DNA of 26,608 nucleotides. It comes from CAVLCC01 sp963624975 (GTDB taxonomy: Bacteria > Actinomycetota > Coriobacteriia > Coriobacteriales > CADBOM01). Made by a program: the position numbers and the translations under genes. Below are positions 6,816 to 16,253 of the stretch, in pieces. How positions within the stretch are numbered: the stretch's first letter is position 1; each line of letters starts with the position of its first letter. Below the pieces are notes generated by a model, which was given only the letters and a program-made list of their open reading frames with translations, ran no database searches and was not told where the DNA came from. The stretch is from positions 1-26,608 of the forward strand of contig CAVFRF010000040.1 in assembly GCA_963624975.1 (NCBI GenBank). Direction: 5' to 3'.

Positions 6816-8327
6816 ATGGGAGATTGCGATAGCCTTCGGGAGGGCAAGCCGGTAGCCAGCCTGCTGGCGGATGTCGAGTTCGAGACGGTGGGCGATGCCG
6901 GGGCCAGAGCCTGCGGAATCGCGTCGGCTTCCAACAAGGTCGAGGCCGGCGACCTGTTCTTCTGCATCGTGGGATTCAAGAGCGACGGGCACGACTATGC
7001 GCCCGACGCGGTGTCGCGCGGATGCTCGGCGCTGGTGGTGAGCAGGAAGCTCGACCTCGACGTGCCCCAGTTCGTGGTGAGCGACACGCGGGCCGCGATG
7101 GCATGGGCATCGGCCAGGTTCTACGACATGCCCTCCGAGAAGATGCAGGTGGTGGGCGTTACCGGCACCAACGGCAAGACCACCACGACCTATCTGGTGG
7201 ACTGGGTGTCGCAGAGCCTGGGCAAGCGCACCGGTGTGATCGGCACGGTGGAGACCCGCATCGCAGGCGAGCGCATCCATGCCGACCACACGACCCCCGA
7301 GTCGATAGACCTCCAGAGGCTGCTGGGCCAGATGGCCGATGCCGGATGCGACGAGGTGTCGATGGAGGTCTCGAGCCATGCGATCGACCTCAGCCGCGTG
7401 CTTGGCACCAGGTTCGCAGTCGTGGGGTTCTCCAACCTCACGCAGGACCACCTGGACTACCACAAGACCATGGAGAACTACTTCGAGGCCAAGGCTGCCC
7501 TCTTCGATACGGCCTACGCTCGCAAGGCGGCCATTTGCATCGACGACGAGTACGGCAAGAGGCTCGCGGACATCGCTAGGCAAAACGGACTCGACGTGGT
7601 GAGCGTTGGCTTCGATGCCAGCGCCGACATACATGTGGTGAAGGCCGAATGCCTCGCCACGCATACCGCCATCGCGCTCGACGTGTGCGGTGCCCAGCTG
7701 AACTTCGACTATCCGCTGATCGGCCGCTTCAACGTGGAGAACGTGCTGCTGGCCATCGGACTTTGCCACCAGCTTGGCTACGACGACGCGCAGACCTGCG
7801 AGGCGCTTCAGAACGCGCCGCAGGTGCCCGGTCGTCTCGAGAGGGTCGCGGCACCGGGTCTGACCCCAAGGCAGACGCACGACAAGCTGGGCTTCTCGGT
7901 GTTCGTGGACTACGCGCACACGCCCGATGCCATCGACAACGCCATCGGGGCCATCAAGCCCATCACGCAGGGCAACCTGTTCATCGTGTTCGGATGCGGA
8001 GGCGACAGGGATGCCACCAAGCGTCCGAAGATGGGCGCCGCCGCCTGCGCGGCCGACAAGATGGTGGTCACGAGCGACAACCCGCGCTCCGAGGACCCCG
8101 ATGCGATTATCGCCGACATCCTGCCGGGCATGACGGCGGGAGAGGGCCGCTACGAAGTGGAAGCCGACAGGGGAGCCGCCATAGCGCGTGCCATAAGCCA
8201 GGCCCGCGAGGGCGACTCGATCCTCATAGCCGGCAAGGGCCACGAGGACTACCAGCTGGTTGGCGACAAGGTGCTCCAGTTCGACGACAGGGTGGTCGCC
8301 GCGCAGGAGCTGGGAAAGCTCGTTTAG
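6816..8327 (+). CDS. murE: UDP-N-acetylmuramoyl-tripeptide synthetase MurE (meso-DAP type)
   Basis: Cytoplasmic ATP-dependent Mur ligase adding the third amino acid to UDP-MurNAc-L-Ala-D-Glu. The 503-residue protein has an N-terminal uridine-binding domain, the central P-loop GTNGKTTTT, the EVSSHA motif, and a C-terminal domain with FVDYAHTPDAI and FGCGGDRD. The substrate motif DNPRSEDP is the meso-diaminopimelate form; Lys-specific enzymes differ at these positions. ATG at 6816 with GAGGGAG just upstream is preferred over an in-frame TTG at 6798, which would add 6 residues. The gene is followed 12 nt later by murF. Confidence 0.96.
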   Translation: MGDCDSLREGKPVASLLADVEFETVGDAGARACGIASASNKVEAGDLFFCIVGFKSDGHDYAPDAVSRGCSALVVSRKLDLDVPQFVVSDTRAAMAWASARFYDMPSEKMQVVGVTGTNGKTTTTYLVDWVSQSLGKRTGVIGTVETRIAGERIHADHTTPESIDLQRLLGQMADAGCDEVSMEVSSHAIDLSRVLGTRFAVVGFSNLTQDHLDYHKTMENYFEAKAALFDTAYARKAAICIDDEYGKRLADIARQNGLDVVSVGFDASADIHVVKAECLATHTAIALDVCGAQLNFDYPLIGRFNVENVLLAIGLCHQLGYDDAQTCEALQNAPQVPGRLERVAAPGLTPRQTHDKLGFSVFVDYAHTPDAIDNAIGAIKPITQGNLFIVFGCGGDRDATKRPKMGAAACAADKMVVTSDNPRSEDPDAIIADILPGMTAGEGRYEVEADRGAAIARAISQAREGDSILIAGKGHEDYQLVGDKVLQFDDRVVAAQELGKLV

Positions 8328-8339
8328 GGGGAACATTCT

Positions 8340-9764
8340 TTGAAGCTCACAAGAGAGGAAATCGCGCAGGCGCTGGATTGCCGCGTTGCGGTGGCGCCGG
8401 CGCAGACGGATGTCGTGGTGGACGGCATCGTGTGGGATTCCAGACAGGCCGCTGCGCAGAAGGCGTTCCTGGCGATTGTCGGAGAGCGCGTGGACGGCAA
8501 CGGCTTTGCAGTGCAGGTCATCGAGGCCGGATGCCAGATGATCGTGGCAACCCGGGATCCGGATGCAGATGCGGTGGAGGCGGCGCACGAGCGCGATGCG
8601 GCCATCGTGGTGGTGGACGACTACCTGAAGGCCATGCACCAGCTGGCCTCGTTCAACAGGTCGCGCCTCACCGCAGCCGTGGTGGGCGTGACAGGCTCTA
8701 GCGGCAAGACCACCACCAAGAACATGATCGCCAACGTGTGCGCCGCGCAGTTCGACACCGTGGCCACTGCAGCCAACCAGAACAACGAGCTTGGCGTGCC
8801 CAACACGGTGCTCACGGCAGGACCGGATACGCAGGTGCTCGTGGTGGAGATGGGAATGAGGGGCCTCGGGCAGCTCGAGAACCTCTGCACCGCGGTGAGG
8901 CCCACCATCGGCGTGATCACCAACATCGGCACCGCCCACGAGGAGCTGCTGGGCTCGCGCGACAACATCGCGAGGGCCAAGTCGGAGCTTGTCTCCGCGC
9001 TTCCCGACGGCGAGGGCACGGCCGTGCTCAACGGCGACGACCCGTTCACCCCCGATGTGCGCAAGTACTCGCGAGCAGACGAGCGCGGCCTCAAGGTGCT
9101 GCTCTACGGCCGAGGCGAGGGCTGCGACGTGCGAGCGGTTAACGAGGAGTTCTCCGACGACGGAATGCCCTCCTTCGACATCGTGTTCCCCGACGGCAGG
9201 ACTGGACGCGTGAACCTCCCGCTGGCAGGCGCCCACAACGTGATGAACGCGCTGGCCGCCGCCGCGGTGGGATACGCATGCGATATGCCGGTGGAGAAGA
9301 TCTGCAACGCGCTCGGTCGCGCCAAGGGGCAGGCCATGCGTCAGGAGATGGTGGAATCGGGCGGCGTGAGGATCATCAACGATGCCTACAACGCCAACCC
9401 CGACTCGATGAAGGCCGCCCTTTCGCTCCTCTCGATGATGCGCGCCGACGGCAGGAAGATCGCCGTGCTGGGCGATATGGGCGAGCTGGGAGCGGACGAG
9501 AATGCCGCGCACGAGGGCACAGGCCGCGAGGCCGCGAAGAGCGGAATCGACCTTCTGGTAACGGTGGGCGAGCTTGCCCGCCATATAGCCGCTGGTGCGA
9601 GAGCGGAGGGCATGGCCGACGGGGCAGTCATAGAATGTAGTGACGCGACCTCGGCTCTCTCGACCCTCGAGCACGAGGTTGCCAGCGGAGACGTCGTGCT
9701 GGTGAAGGCGTCCAGGTTCATGGAGCTTGAGAGGGTCGTCGAGGAGCTGGTAGACAGATGCTAG
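8340..9764 (+). CDS. murF: UDP-N-acetylmuramoyl-tripeptide--D-alanyl-D-alanine ligase MurF
   Basis: Adds the D-Ala-D-Ala dipeptide to complete the UDP-MurNAc-pentapeptide. The 474 residues include the P-loop GVTGSSGKTTTKNM, the NQNNELGVP segment typical of MurF, VEMGMRGLGQL, TNIGTAHEELLGS, and the C-terminal NDAYNANPDSMKAAL and AVLGDMGELG motifs. Translation appears to start at TTG (8340), because AGGGGGA at 8326-8332 lies 7 nt upstream and the family N-terminus (KLTREEIAQAL) begins right there. The 3' end overlaps the mraY start by 7 nt, indicating coupled translation. Confidence 0.95.
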   Translation: MKLTREEIAQALDCRVAVAPAQTDVVVDGIVWDSRQAAAQKAFLAIVGERVDGNGFAVQVIEAGCQMIVATRDPDADAVEAAHERDAAIVVVDDYLKAMHQLASFNRSRLTAAVVGVTGSSGKTTTKNMIANVCAAQFDTVATAANQNNELGVPNTVLTAGPDTQVLVVEMGMRGLGQLENLCTAVRPTIGVITNIGTAHEELLGSRDNIARAKSELVSALPDGEGTAVLNGDDPFTPDVRKYSRADERGLKVLLYGRGEGCDVRAVNEEFSDDGMPSFDIVFPDGRTGRVNLPLAGAHNVMNALAAAAVGYACDMPVEKICNALGRAKGQAMRQEMVESGGVRIINDAYNANPDSMKAALSLLSMMRADGRKIAVLGDMGELGADENAAHEGTGREAAKSGIDLLVTVGELARHIAAGARAEGMADGAVIECSDATSALSTLEHEVASGDVVLVKASRFMELERVVEELVDRC

Positions 9765-10810
9765 GTTCGGCTAGCTATCCAACGTTTCAGGTGTTTCTCG
9801 CCGTCTTTATCTCGTTGGCTATAACGATGGTGGTCCTGCCCCTTTGGATCAAGGTGCTAAAGGTCAAGGGCATCGGGCAGCAGATCAGGGCCGACGGCCC
9901 GCAGCGCCACCTGGTCAAGCAGGGCACGCCCACGATGGGCGGCGTGATCATACTCATCGCCATGTCGATCGCATCGATGGTGGTGGCGGCATCGTCCAAG
10001 AACGTGGACAACCTGTCGGTGTTCCTCGTGCTGGCCTGCACACTTCTCACCGGTGCGCTGGGACTCGTGGACGACGTTACAAAGGTGTTCAAGCAGCGCT
10101 CGCTGGGCCTCAGCCCCCGCGCCAAGCTCATCGGGCAGGTGTTCATATCGGTTGTGTTCTGCCTTCTGGCGGTCAACTGCCTGGGTGTCAGCCCCGTGGT
10201 CGACATCCCGTTCGTGGTGCAGATCGACCTCGGCGTGCTCACGACCTCGATTCCAATGGGCGACGGCTTCTTCCAGATCCCGTGGCTCTACCTTGTGTTC
10301 GTGACCATCCTCATGGCGGGCATGTCCAACGCGGTCAACCTCACCGACGGCCTCGACGGCCTTGCAGGAGGCTGCGTGATGATCGCCATGCTGGCTATGG
10401 GCGCCATAGCCTACAGATCCGACTCTCTGGAGATGGCCATCTTCTGCGGAGCCGTGGCCGGTGGCTGCATCGGCTTCATATGGTTCAACACCTACCCGGC
10501 CAAGATATTCATGGGCGACACCGGGTCGCTGGCCTTCGGCACCGCGCTCGCCGCCGTGTCGGTGGTCACCGGCACCGAGGTCGTGGGACTGGTGATCGGC
10601 GGCCTGTTCGTGTTCGAGGCGCTTTCGGTGATCATCCAGGTCGCCCACTTCAAGCGCACCGGCAAGAGGGTGTTTCTCATGGCGCCCTTCCATCATCACC
10701 TGGAGAAGAAGGGCTGGTCGGAGCCGCAGGTGGTCACCCGTCTGTGGATCGTGACCGGTCTGCTTGCCTGCATTGGCTTTGCCTGGTACTTCCCCGTGGG
10801 AATGATGTAG
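9758..10810 (+). CDS. mraY: Phospho-N-acetylmuramoyl-pentapeptide-transferase MraY
   Basis: Integral membrane enzyme that transfers phospho-MurNAc-pentapeptide to undecaprenyl phosphate, making lipid I. The 350-residue polytopic protein shows the family motifs: KQGTPTMGGV near the N-terminus, LGLVDDVTK with the Asp pair, NAVNLTDGLDGLAGG, GDTGSLAFG, and the MAPFHHHLEKKGW loop. About ten hydrophobic segments are visible. The ATG overlaps the end of murF; GAGGAG lies about 12 nt upstream. A 63-nt spacer follows before murD. Confidence 0.97.
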   Translation: MLGSASYPTFQVFLAVFISLAITMVVLPLWIKVLKVKGIGQQIRADGPQRHLVKQGTPTMGGVIILIAMSIASMVVAASSKNVDNLSVFLVLACTLLTGALGLVDDVTKVFKQRSLGLSPRAKLIGQVFISVVFCLLAVNCLGVSPVVDIPFVVQIDLGVLTTSIPMGDGFFQIPWLYLVFVTILMAGMSNAVNLTDGLDGLAGGCVMIAMLAMGAIAYRSDSLEMAIFCGAVAGGCIGFIWFNTYPAKIFMGDTGSLAFGTALAAVSVVTGTEVVGLVIGGLFVFEALSVIIQVAHFKRTGKRVFLMAPFHHHLEKKGWSEPQVVTRLWIVTGLLACIGFAWYFPVGMM

Positions 10811-10873
10811 GCCGATAGGTTTTTGATTCGAGGCTGAGGCGCCGTTGCGAGCGCCCGGTAGGAGCTGCTTTTT

Positions 10874-12373
10874 ATGGCGATTGATTTTGGAAACGTGCTG
10901 GTGTGCGGCCTTGGCAGGAGCGGCGGTTCCGCCGCGAAGTGGTGCAGCGAGCACATGGCGTGCAAGAACCCGACCGACGGCTTTTCGGTGCGATCGCTCA
11001 CGGTGTATGCGGGACCCGAGAACGAGTCGTCCCGCGCTTGCGCCGAGCAGATCGCAGGGCCGGACGTGAAGGTGGTGTTCGACTCCGAAGACGTAGAAGG
11101 CGCCTACGACCTGGCCATCAAGAGCCCGGGAATCTCGGTGTTCTCGGAGTTCTACGAAAACGCTGCCAAGGCTTCGCGCGAGGTGATCTGCGAACCCGAG
11201 CTGGCCTTCCGCGTGTCGCCTGCCAGATGGGTGGGCGTGACCGGCACCAACGGAAAGACCACCACGACCACGCTGGTGGCATCGCTCTTCGAGACGGCGG
11301 GCATCAAGGCGCATCCTTCGGGAAACATCGGACTGCCCTGCATAGACGCGTGCTCTCAGCGCGACGATGGCGATTACATCGTGGCCGAGCTGTCCTCGTT
11401 CCAGCTTGCGTCCATGCCCACGTTCGCGCCCGATGCGGCGATACTTCTCAACATCACTCCCGACCATGTGGAATGGCACAAGAGCCTCGAGCACTACGCG
11501 GCTTCGAAGGCCAGGATCTTCGAGAGCCAGACCCCGGACCAGTTCGCCATCGTGGACTGCACCGCATCCAACACAAGGCAGCTGGCAATCGACCTCGTGA
11601 AGGCGGGCCACTCCGTGATAGCGGTGGGAGGCCCCGAGGGTCTGGAGCAGGACTACCTGCCGTTAGACGACGGGATGTCGGCGGAATGCGAAAGCGAGCA
11701 TCTGGGCAGCGCGTACGTGCGCGACGGGCAGCTCATCGTCGACATCGACGGCGAGCTGCACGAGCTGGCCATGGCCTCCGACCTCAAGATCGCCGGCGCT
11801 CACAACCTGCAGAACGCGCTGGCGGCTTCGGCTGCCGCGGTCGCATGCGGGGTGCCCGACGACGATGTTGCCATGGGACTGGTGCTGTATCGCCCGATGG
11901 AGCATAGGGTCGAACCTTGCGGCACCGTGGATGGCGTGCGCTACTACAACGACTCCAAGGCCACCAACACCGATGCCGCGGCCAAGGCGCTCACGGCTTT
12001 CAAGCCCGGCGAGGTGGTGCTGCTGCTGGGCGGGCATGACAAGGGCACCGACCTTGCCGACCTCGTGAGCGACTGCCTCGCCAGCTGCAAGGCCGTGGTG
12101 TGCTTCGGCGAAGCGGGGCCTAGGTTCCACGATGCCTTCGTGAAGGCGCTCGCGGCTTCCGACTCGCAATGCGAGCTTCTGGACGCCCCTCACATGGCGG
12201 AGGCCCTGCAGGTCGCCGCCGACGCGGCATGCCCCGGCAACGTGGTGCTGCTATCTCCGGCGTGCTCGTCGTTCGACGAGTTCGGCTCTTTCGTGGAGCG
12301 CGGCAACGTGTTCAAGAAGCTGGTATCCGACATGTTCGACGCATCCCGCGCGGCAGCGCAGCAGGGGCGGTAA
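10874..12373 (+). CDS. murD: UDP-N-acetylmuramoyl-L-alanine--D-glutamate ligase MurD
   Basis: Adds D-Glu to UDP-MurNAc-L-Ala. The 499 residues are slightly longer than many MurD proteins. Motifs include an N-terminal Rossmann-like VLVCGLGRSGGS, the IKSPGIS loop, the P-loop GVTGTNGKTTTTTL, the ELSSFQL motif, NITPDHVEWH, YYNDSKATNTDAA, LLLGGHDKG and the C-terminal LSPACSSFDEFGSF. AGGAG at 10860-10864 lies 9 nt before the ATG. It ends 6 nt before ftsW. The middle domain shows several acidic loops but no missing catalytic element. Confidence 0.96.
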   Translation: MAIDFGNVLVCGLGRSGGSAAKWCSEHMACKNPTDGFSVRSLTVYAGPENESSRACAEQIAGPDVKVVFDSEDVEGAYDLAIKSPGISVFSEFYENAAKASREVICEPELAFRVSPARWVGVTGTNGKTTTTTLVASLFETAGIKAHPSGNIGLPCIDACSQRDDGDYIVAELSSFQLASMPTFAPDAAILLNITPDHVEWHKSLEHYAASKARIFESQTPDQFAIVDCTASNTRQLAIDLVKAGHSVIAVGGPEGLEQDYLPLDDGMSAECESEHLGSAYVRDGQLIVDIDGELHELAMASDLKIAGAHNLQNALAASAAAVACGVPDDDVAMGLVLYRPMEHRVEPCGTVDGVRYYNDSKATNTDAAAKALTAFKPGEVVLLLGGHDKGTDLADLVSDCLASCKAVVCFGEAGPRFHDAFVKALAASDSQCELLDAPHMAEALQVAADAACPGNVVLLSPACSSFDEFGSFVERGNVFKKLVSDMFDASRAAAQQGR

Positions 12374-12379
12374 GCGAAC

Positions 12380-13672
12380 ATGGCCGGCAGGAGGCAAGGC
12401 GGCGGAGGCTCTGCAGCCACGGCGCTGCTGATGAAGGGTGCGCCATCTCGCGAGGTGCTGGTGCCCAGGCTCGTGGTCATGGCCATCGTGGCCCTGCTCC
12501 TGGTCGTCGGCATCGTGATGATCTATTCGGCATCCTCGGTGGACGCGTATGTGAGCGATGCCAACCAGTCTTCGGCGTTTTTTCGCAAGCACCTCATCAT
12601 CGTGGCGGCGAGCGTCGTGGTTGCGGTTCTCGTGGTCGCGTTCAGAAATCTGTGGTGGAACCAGAGGTTTCTCCTGTGGGCGTGGATAATCTCCACGGTT
12701 ATGCTGATAGTCACCTTTGGATTCGGCTTCGTGGGGCTTGGCGCAAAGAGATGGATCGACCTTGGGTTCTTCCAGCTTCAACCGTCGGAGTTTGCCAAGA
12801 TCACCGTGATGCTGATGTTCGCAAACCTGCTGGTCCGCTACCGAAATGGAGAACTTGCAAACGGCTTCAGGTCTCTGACACTTTGGTCTGCCGTGTACGT
12901 GCTGCTGCCGGTGGCCGGCATCATCATCCAGCCCGACCTCGGCACGACGCTGGTGCTCATGATGAGCGTGGTCGCCGTGCTCTGGTTCGGCGAGATCAAG
13001 CGCAGCTATCTGATCGCGATTTTTGCAGCCATAGCGGTGCTTGCCATCATCGCGATCTTGGCCGCTGGCTTCAGAAGCGACAGGATCATGGCCTGGCTGC
13101 ATCCGCAAGACGACCCGTATGGCTACGGATACCAGTCGCTCAACTCCTACTACGCTTTCGCCAACGGAGGGTTTTTGGGAGTGGGCCTGGGTAACTCCAC
13201 GCAGAAGTACCAGTACCTCACCTACCCGCACAACGACTTCATCTACGCTATCGTGGGCGAGGAAGGCGGATTCGTGGCGGCGGTGGGGCTGATCGTGCTC
13301 TTCCTCGCGCTGGCGTTCTTCTCCTTCAGGATAGGCCGCCACGCGCAAAGCGAGTTCGGCATGCTCATATGCAACTCCGCTGCGGCCACGATAGTTTTCC
13401 AGGCGCTTCTTAACATGGGATGCGTATCGGGGGTATTCCCCGTAACGGGCAAGCCGTTGCCGTTCATCAGCTACGGCGGCAGCTCGCTTCTGTCCACGAT
13501 GATCCTGGTCGGGATAATACTTTCGGTGTCGTTCTGGGATTCCGACGACGGTTCGAGGCGGCGTAGGCGCACGATTAGCGAGAGGTCGCGCGATGGCGGA
13601 AGCCCGACGGGTACCCGGGGCACCGGTGCATCTGGCGGACGGGGCGGTAGCTCCAGGACTCGCGTAGCTTAA
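12380..13672 (+). CDS. ftsW: SEDS peptidoglycan glycosyltransferase FtsW
   Basis: Septal lipid II polymerase working with the class B PBP. The 430-residue protein has about ten membrane segments, starting around residue 30 (LVVMAIVALLLVVGIVMIYS). SEDS signatures are visible: GAKRWIDLGFFQLQPSEFAK, QPDLGTTLV, YQSLNSYYAFANGG, HNDFIYAIVGEEGG and FPVTGKPLPFISYGGSS. The C-terminal tail is basic then Gly/Ser-rich (RRRRR followed by G-rich residues), probably a flexible cytoplasmic tail. FtsW rather than RodA is inferred from its place between murD and murG. The stop codon TAA shares bases with the AAGGAGG ribosome site of murG. Confidence 0.95.
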   Translation: MAGRRQGGGGSAATALLMKGAPSREVLVPRLVVMAIVALLLVVGIVMIYSASSVDAYVSDANQSSAFFRKHLIIVAASVVVAVLVVAFRNLWWNQRFLLWAWIISTVMLIVTFGFGFVGLGAKRWIDLGFFQLQPSEFAKITVMLMFANLLVRYRNGELANGFRSLTLWSAVYVLLPVAGIIIQPDLGTTLVLMMSVVAVLWFGEIKRSYLIAIFAAIAVLAIIAILAAGFRSDRIMAWLHPQDDPYGYGYQSLNSYYAFANGGFLGVGLGNSTQKYQYLTYPHNDFIYAIVGEEGGFVAAVGLIVLFLALAFFSFRIGRHAQSEFGMLICNSAAATIVFQALLNMGCVSGVFPVTGKPLPFISYGGSSLLSTMILVGIILSVSFWDSDDGSRRRRRTISERSRDGGSPTGTRGTGASGGRGGSSRTRVA

Positions 13673-13684
13673 GGAGGCTGTGTC

Positions 13685-14857
13685 GTGAAGTTCGTGATTT
13701 CCGGTGGCGGGACCGCCGGCCATATATATCCTGCGATAGCTGTGGGCAAGGAGCTGGAGCGCAGAGGCCACGAGGTGCTGTTCGCCGGTACTCCCAAGGG
13801 TCTGGAAGCCAGGCTCGTGCCCGAGGCCGGCTTTAAGTTCGAGGCGTTCGACGTGTCGGGGTTCAACCGCAATCATCCCACGACGCTGGTGAAGTCGTCG
13901 GTCAAGGCGCTCAAGGCTGCAAACGCGGCCAAGAAGTGGCTCAAGGAGGTCGCGCCCGATGCCGTGGTGGGCTTCGGCGGATACGTGTCGATCCCCGTGG
14001 GACGCGCAGCCTTCGAGCTGGGCATCCCGCTCGTGATCCACGAGCAGAACTCCGCTTGCGGCATGGCCAACAAGTACCTGGCCCCGCACGCTAGCGCGAT
14101 CGCCGTGACCTACGAGGTGGCGGCGCATGCGCTCAAGCATACGTGCCCGCTGGCGATCACGGGCAACCCGGTGCGCACCGAGATACTGGAGGCCGACCGC
14201 GAGAAATCGCGCGACGTGCTGCGGGTTCCGCGCACGGCCGAGCTGCTGCTGGTGTTCGGAGGCTCGTTGGGCGCGCGCCACATCAACACGGCGATGTGCG
14301 AGCTGGCCTCCGGCCTCATGGAGAGGCCGGACCTCTACGTGATTCACGTTACCGGCCCAAAGGAGTACGACACCGTGCACGACGCGCTAGTCTCGCGTGG
14401 GATTGAGCTGGCGGGGCCTGGCTACGACAGCGCCGAAGGGTGGGAGAACCCGGGAGCCAGGTACATGCTCACGGGCTACTTCAACCACATGGGCGAGGCC
14501 ATATCGGCAAGCGACGTGATAGTGTCTAGGGCGGGGGCGACCTCGCTGGCCGAGATAACGGCCGTTGGCGCGGTGGCGTTGCTGGTGCCGTACCCGTTTG
14601 CCACCGACGACCATCAGACGAGCAACGCCCGTGCGCTGGTGGATTCTGGAGCGGCATACATGTGCCCCGACGACGAGGTGGAAGACGAAGGCTTTGCCGC
14701 CAAGCTCGCGGAGCTTCTGGACGATGCGGACAAGCGCGCCGACATGCGCGAGAAGACGCGCCTTCTGGGGCGCAGGAACGCGGCGGCCAAAGTCGCACTC
14801 ATGGTAGAGCAAGCTGCAAAAGGCGAAGTTGAGATAGGTGAGATAGATGCCCTGTAG
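13685..14857 (+). CDS. murG: UDP-GlcNAc:lipid I N-acetylglucosaminyltransferase MurG
   Basis: Peripheral membrane GT-B enzyme converting lipid I to lipid II. The 390 residues include the N-terminal glycine loop SGGGTAGHIYPA, GFGGYVSIP, IHEQNSACGMANK, TGNPVR, the second-domain loop VFGGSLGARHIN, the UDP-GlcNAc site SRAGATSLAEITA and PYPFATDDHQTSNA. It starts with GTG at 13685, chosen because AAGGAGG at 13671-13677 stands 7 nt upstream and the family N-terminus starts there. The 3' end overlaps murC by 11 nt. Confidence 0.96.
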   Translation: MKFVISGGGTAGHIYPAIAVGKELERRGHEVLFAGTPKGLEARLVPEAGFKFEAFDVSGFNRNHPTTLVKSSVKALKAANAAKKWLKEVAPDAVVGFGGYVSIPVGRAAFELGIPLVIHEQNSACGMANKYLAPHASAIAVTYEVAAHALKHTCPLAITGNPVRTEILEADREKSRDVLRVPRTAELLLVFGGSLGARHINTAMCELASGLMERPDLYVIHVTGPKEYDTVHDALVSRGIELAGPGYDSAEGWENPGARYMLTGYFNHMGEAISASDVIVSRAGATSLAEITAVGAVALLVPYPFATDDHQTSNARALVDSGAAYMCPDDEVEDEGFAAKLAELLDDADKRADMREKTRLLGRRNAAAKVALMVEQAAKGEVEIGEIDAL

Positions 14858-16247
14858 GGATTTTGGAATCGAGAACATCGAGCGCGTGCACTTCATCGGA
14901 GTGGGCGGAGTTGGAATGAGCGGAATAGCCTCCGTGGCCGCAAAGCAGGGCATGAAGGTGAGCGGATCGGACCTCAAGGAGTCGAAGTACTCCAAGCTGC
15001 TGAGGCAGGACGGCGTGGAGGTGTTCGTGGGACACGATGCCGCGAACGTCGAGAACACCCGCCCCGACGTGGTGGTGGCCTCCACCGCGATTCCCCAAAA
15101 CAACCCCGAGCTGGTGGCCGCCAAGGCCGCCGGAATTCCGGTGTGGCCCCGCGCCAAGATGCTGGCCTACGTTTGCCGCGGTCTCAAGGTCATCGCGGCA
15201 GCGGGCACCCATGGCAAGACCACCACGTCGTCGATGGCCGCTTCGGCTCTCATGACGCTCGATGCCGACCCGTCCTTCCTGGTTGGCGGAATCCTCGACG
15301 GATACAACGGCAACGCCCGATACGGCGAAGGCCAGTGGTGCGTGATCGAGGCCGACGAGTCGGATGGATCGTTCGTGTATCTCGACCCCTATATCGCCAT
15401 CATCACCAACATCGAGGCCGACCACCTCGACCACTATTCCGGCATCGACGAGATAAGGGAGGCGTTCGCGAGCTTCATCGCCGAGACTCCCGAGGGCGGA
15501 TGCGTCATCGCATGCGCCGATTGCGAGGGCGTGCCCGAGGTAGCCCGCTCGTGCGGCAAGGCCAAGGTGATCCTGTACGGGCAGAGCGACGGGGCCGACG
15601 TGAAGGTTTCGCCTTGCGGCGACGGGTCGTTTGAGGTCGAGATGCCCGATGGGCAGAAGGCCACGGCCAAACTCGCCGCCAACCCGGGCGTGCACAACAT
15701 GCTCAACGCGGCAGCTGTGCTCGCGGCTCTTGTGGAAGCCGGGTTCGGCCTGGAGGAGTCGGTGCGGGCGGTGGAGAAGTTCTCCGGCGTGCGCAGACGC
15801 TTCGACAAGGTGGGCGAGGCTCGCGGAGTTACCGTGGTGGACGACTACGGCCACCATCCCACCGAGATTGCCGCCACGATCGCCGCTGCGGCTTCTATGG
15901 GATACAAGAGGGTCCACGTGCTGTTCCAGCCCCACAGGTACTCCCGCACGCAGATGCTGGCCAACGAGTTCGGCCCGGCGTTCGACGGAGCCGACGAGGT
16001 GACGGTTATGGATGTGTATTCGGCAGGCGAGACCCCGATACCCGGTGTGACGGGCAAGACGGTTGCAGATGCGATACTCGCGCACGACCCGTCTAAGAAG
16101 GTCTCGTGGGTGCAGGGGCGCTCGGAGGTCGTGAGGCACCTGCTGGACAACCTGTCGGCAGGCGACCTTCTCATAACGATGGGCGCGGGCGACGTGACGC
16201 AGATCGGACCCAGGGTCGTGGAGGCTCTGGAGAACGAAGCGGAATAG
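14847..16247 (+). CDS. murC: UDP-N-acetylmuramate--L-alanine ligase MurC
   Basis: First Mur ligase, adding L-Ala to UDP-MurNAc. The 466-residue protein contains the dinucleotide-like loop FIGVGGVGMSGIA, the P-loop AAGTHGKTTTSSM, EADESDGSF, TNIEADHLDHY, GVRRRFDKVG, DDYGHHPTEIAAT and FQPHRYSRT, all typical of MurC. The ATG lies inside the end of murG, with a modest AGGTGAG ribosome site. In many actinobacteria murB follows murC; here ftsQ follows after 6 nt and no murB is present. Confidence 0.96.
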   Translation: MPCRDFGIENIERVHFIGVGGVGMSGIASVAAKQGMKVSGSDLKESKYSKLLRQDGVEVFVGHDAANVENTRPDVVVASTAIPQNNPELVAAKAAGIPVWPRAKMLAYVCRGLKVIAAAGTHGKTTTSSMAASALMTLDADPSFLVGGILDGYNGNARYGEGQWCVIEADESDGSFVYLDPYIAIITNIEADHLDHYSGIDEIREAFASFIAETPEGGCVIACADCEGVPEVARSCGKAKVILYGQSDGADVKVSPCGDGSFEVEMPDGQKATAKLAANPGVHNMLNAAAVLAALVEAGFGLEESVRAVEKFSGVRRRFDKVGEARGVTVVDDYGHHPTEIAATIAAAASMGYKRVHVLFQPHRYSRTQMLANEFGPAFDGADEVTVMDVYSAGETPIPGVTGKTVADAILAHDPSKKVSWVQGRSEVVRHLLDNLSAGDLLITMGAGDVTQIGPRVVEALENEAE

Positions 16248-16253
16248 CACGGC

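Noticed and set aside
6732..9674. Long minus-strand open frame of 980 codons
   Set aside because: It is antisense to murE and murF, which have all catalytic motifs; high GC and codon bias make long antisense frames common. Its product is His/Val/Arg-rich with no domain.
10839..10855. Hairpin GGCGC-8 nt-GCGCC between mraY and murD
   Set aside because: Only five base pairs and no T-run; too weak in GC-rich DNA.
12251..14380. Minus-strand 709-codon open frame
   Set aside because: Shadow of murD, ftsW and murG; composition (His/Arg/Gln-rich) is typical of antisense translation.
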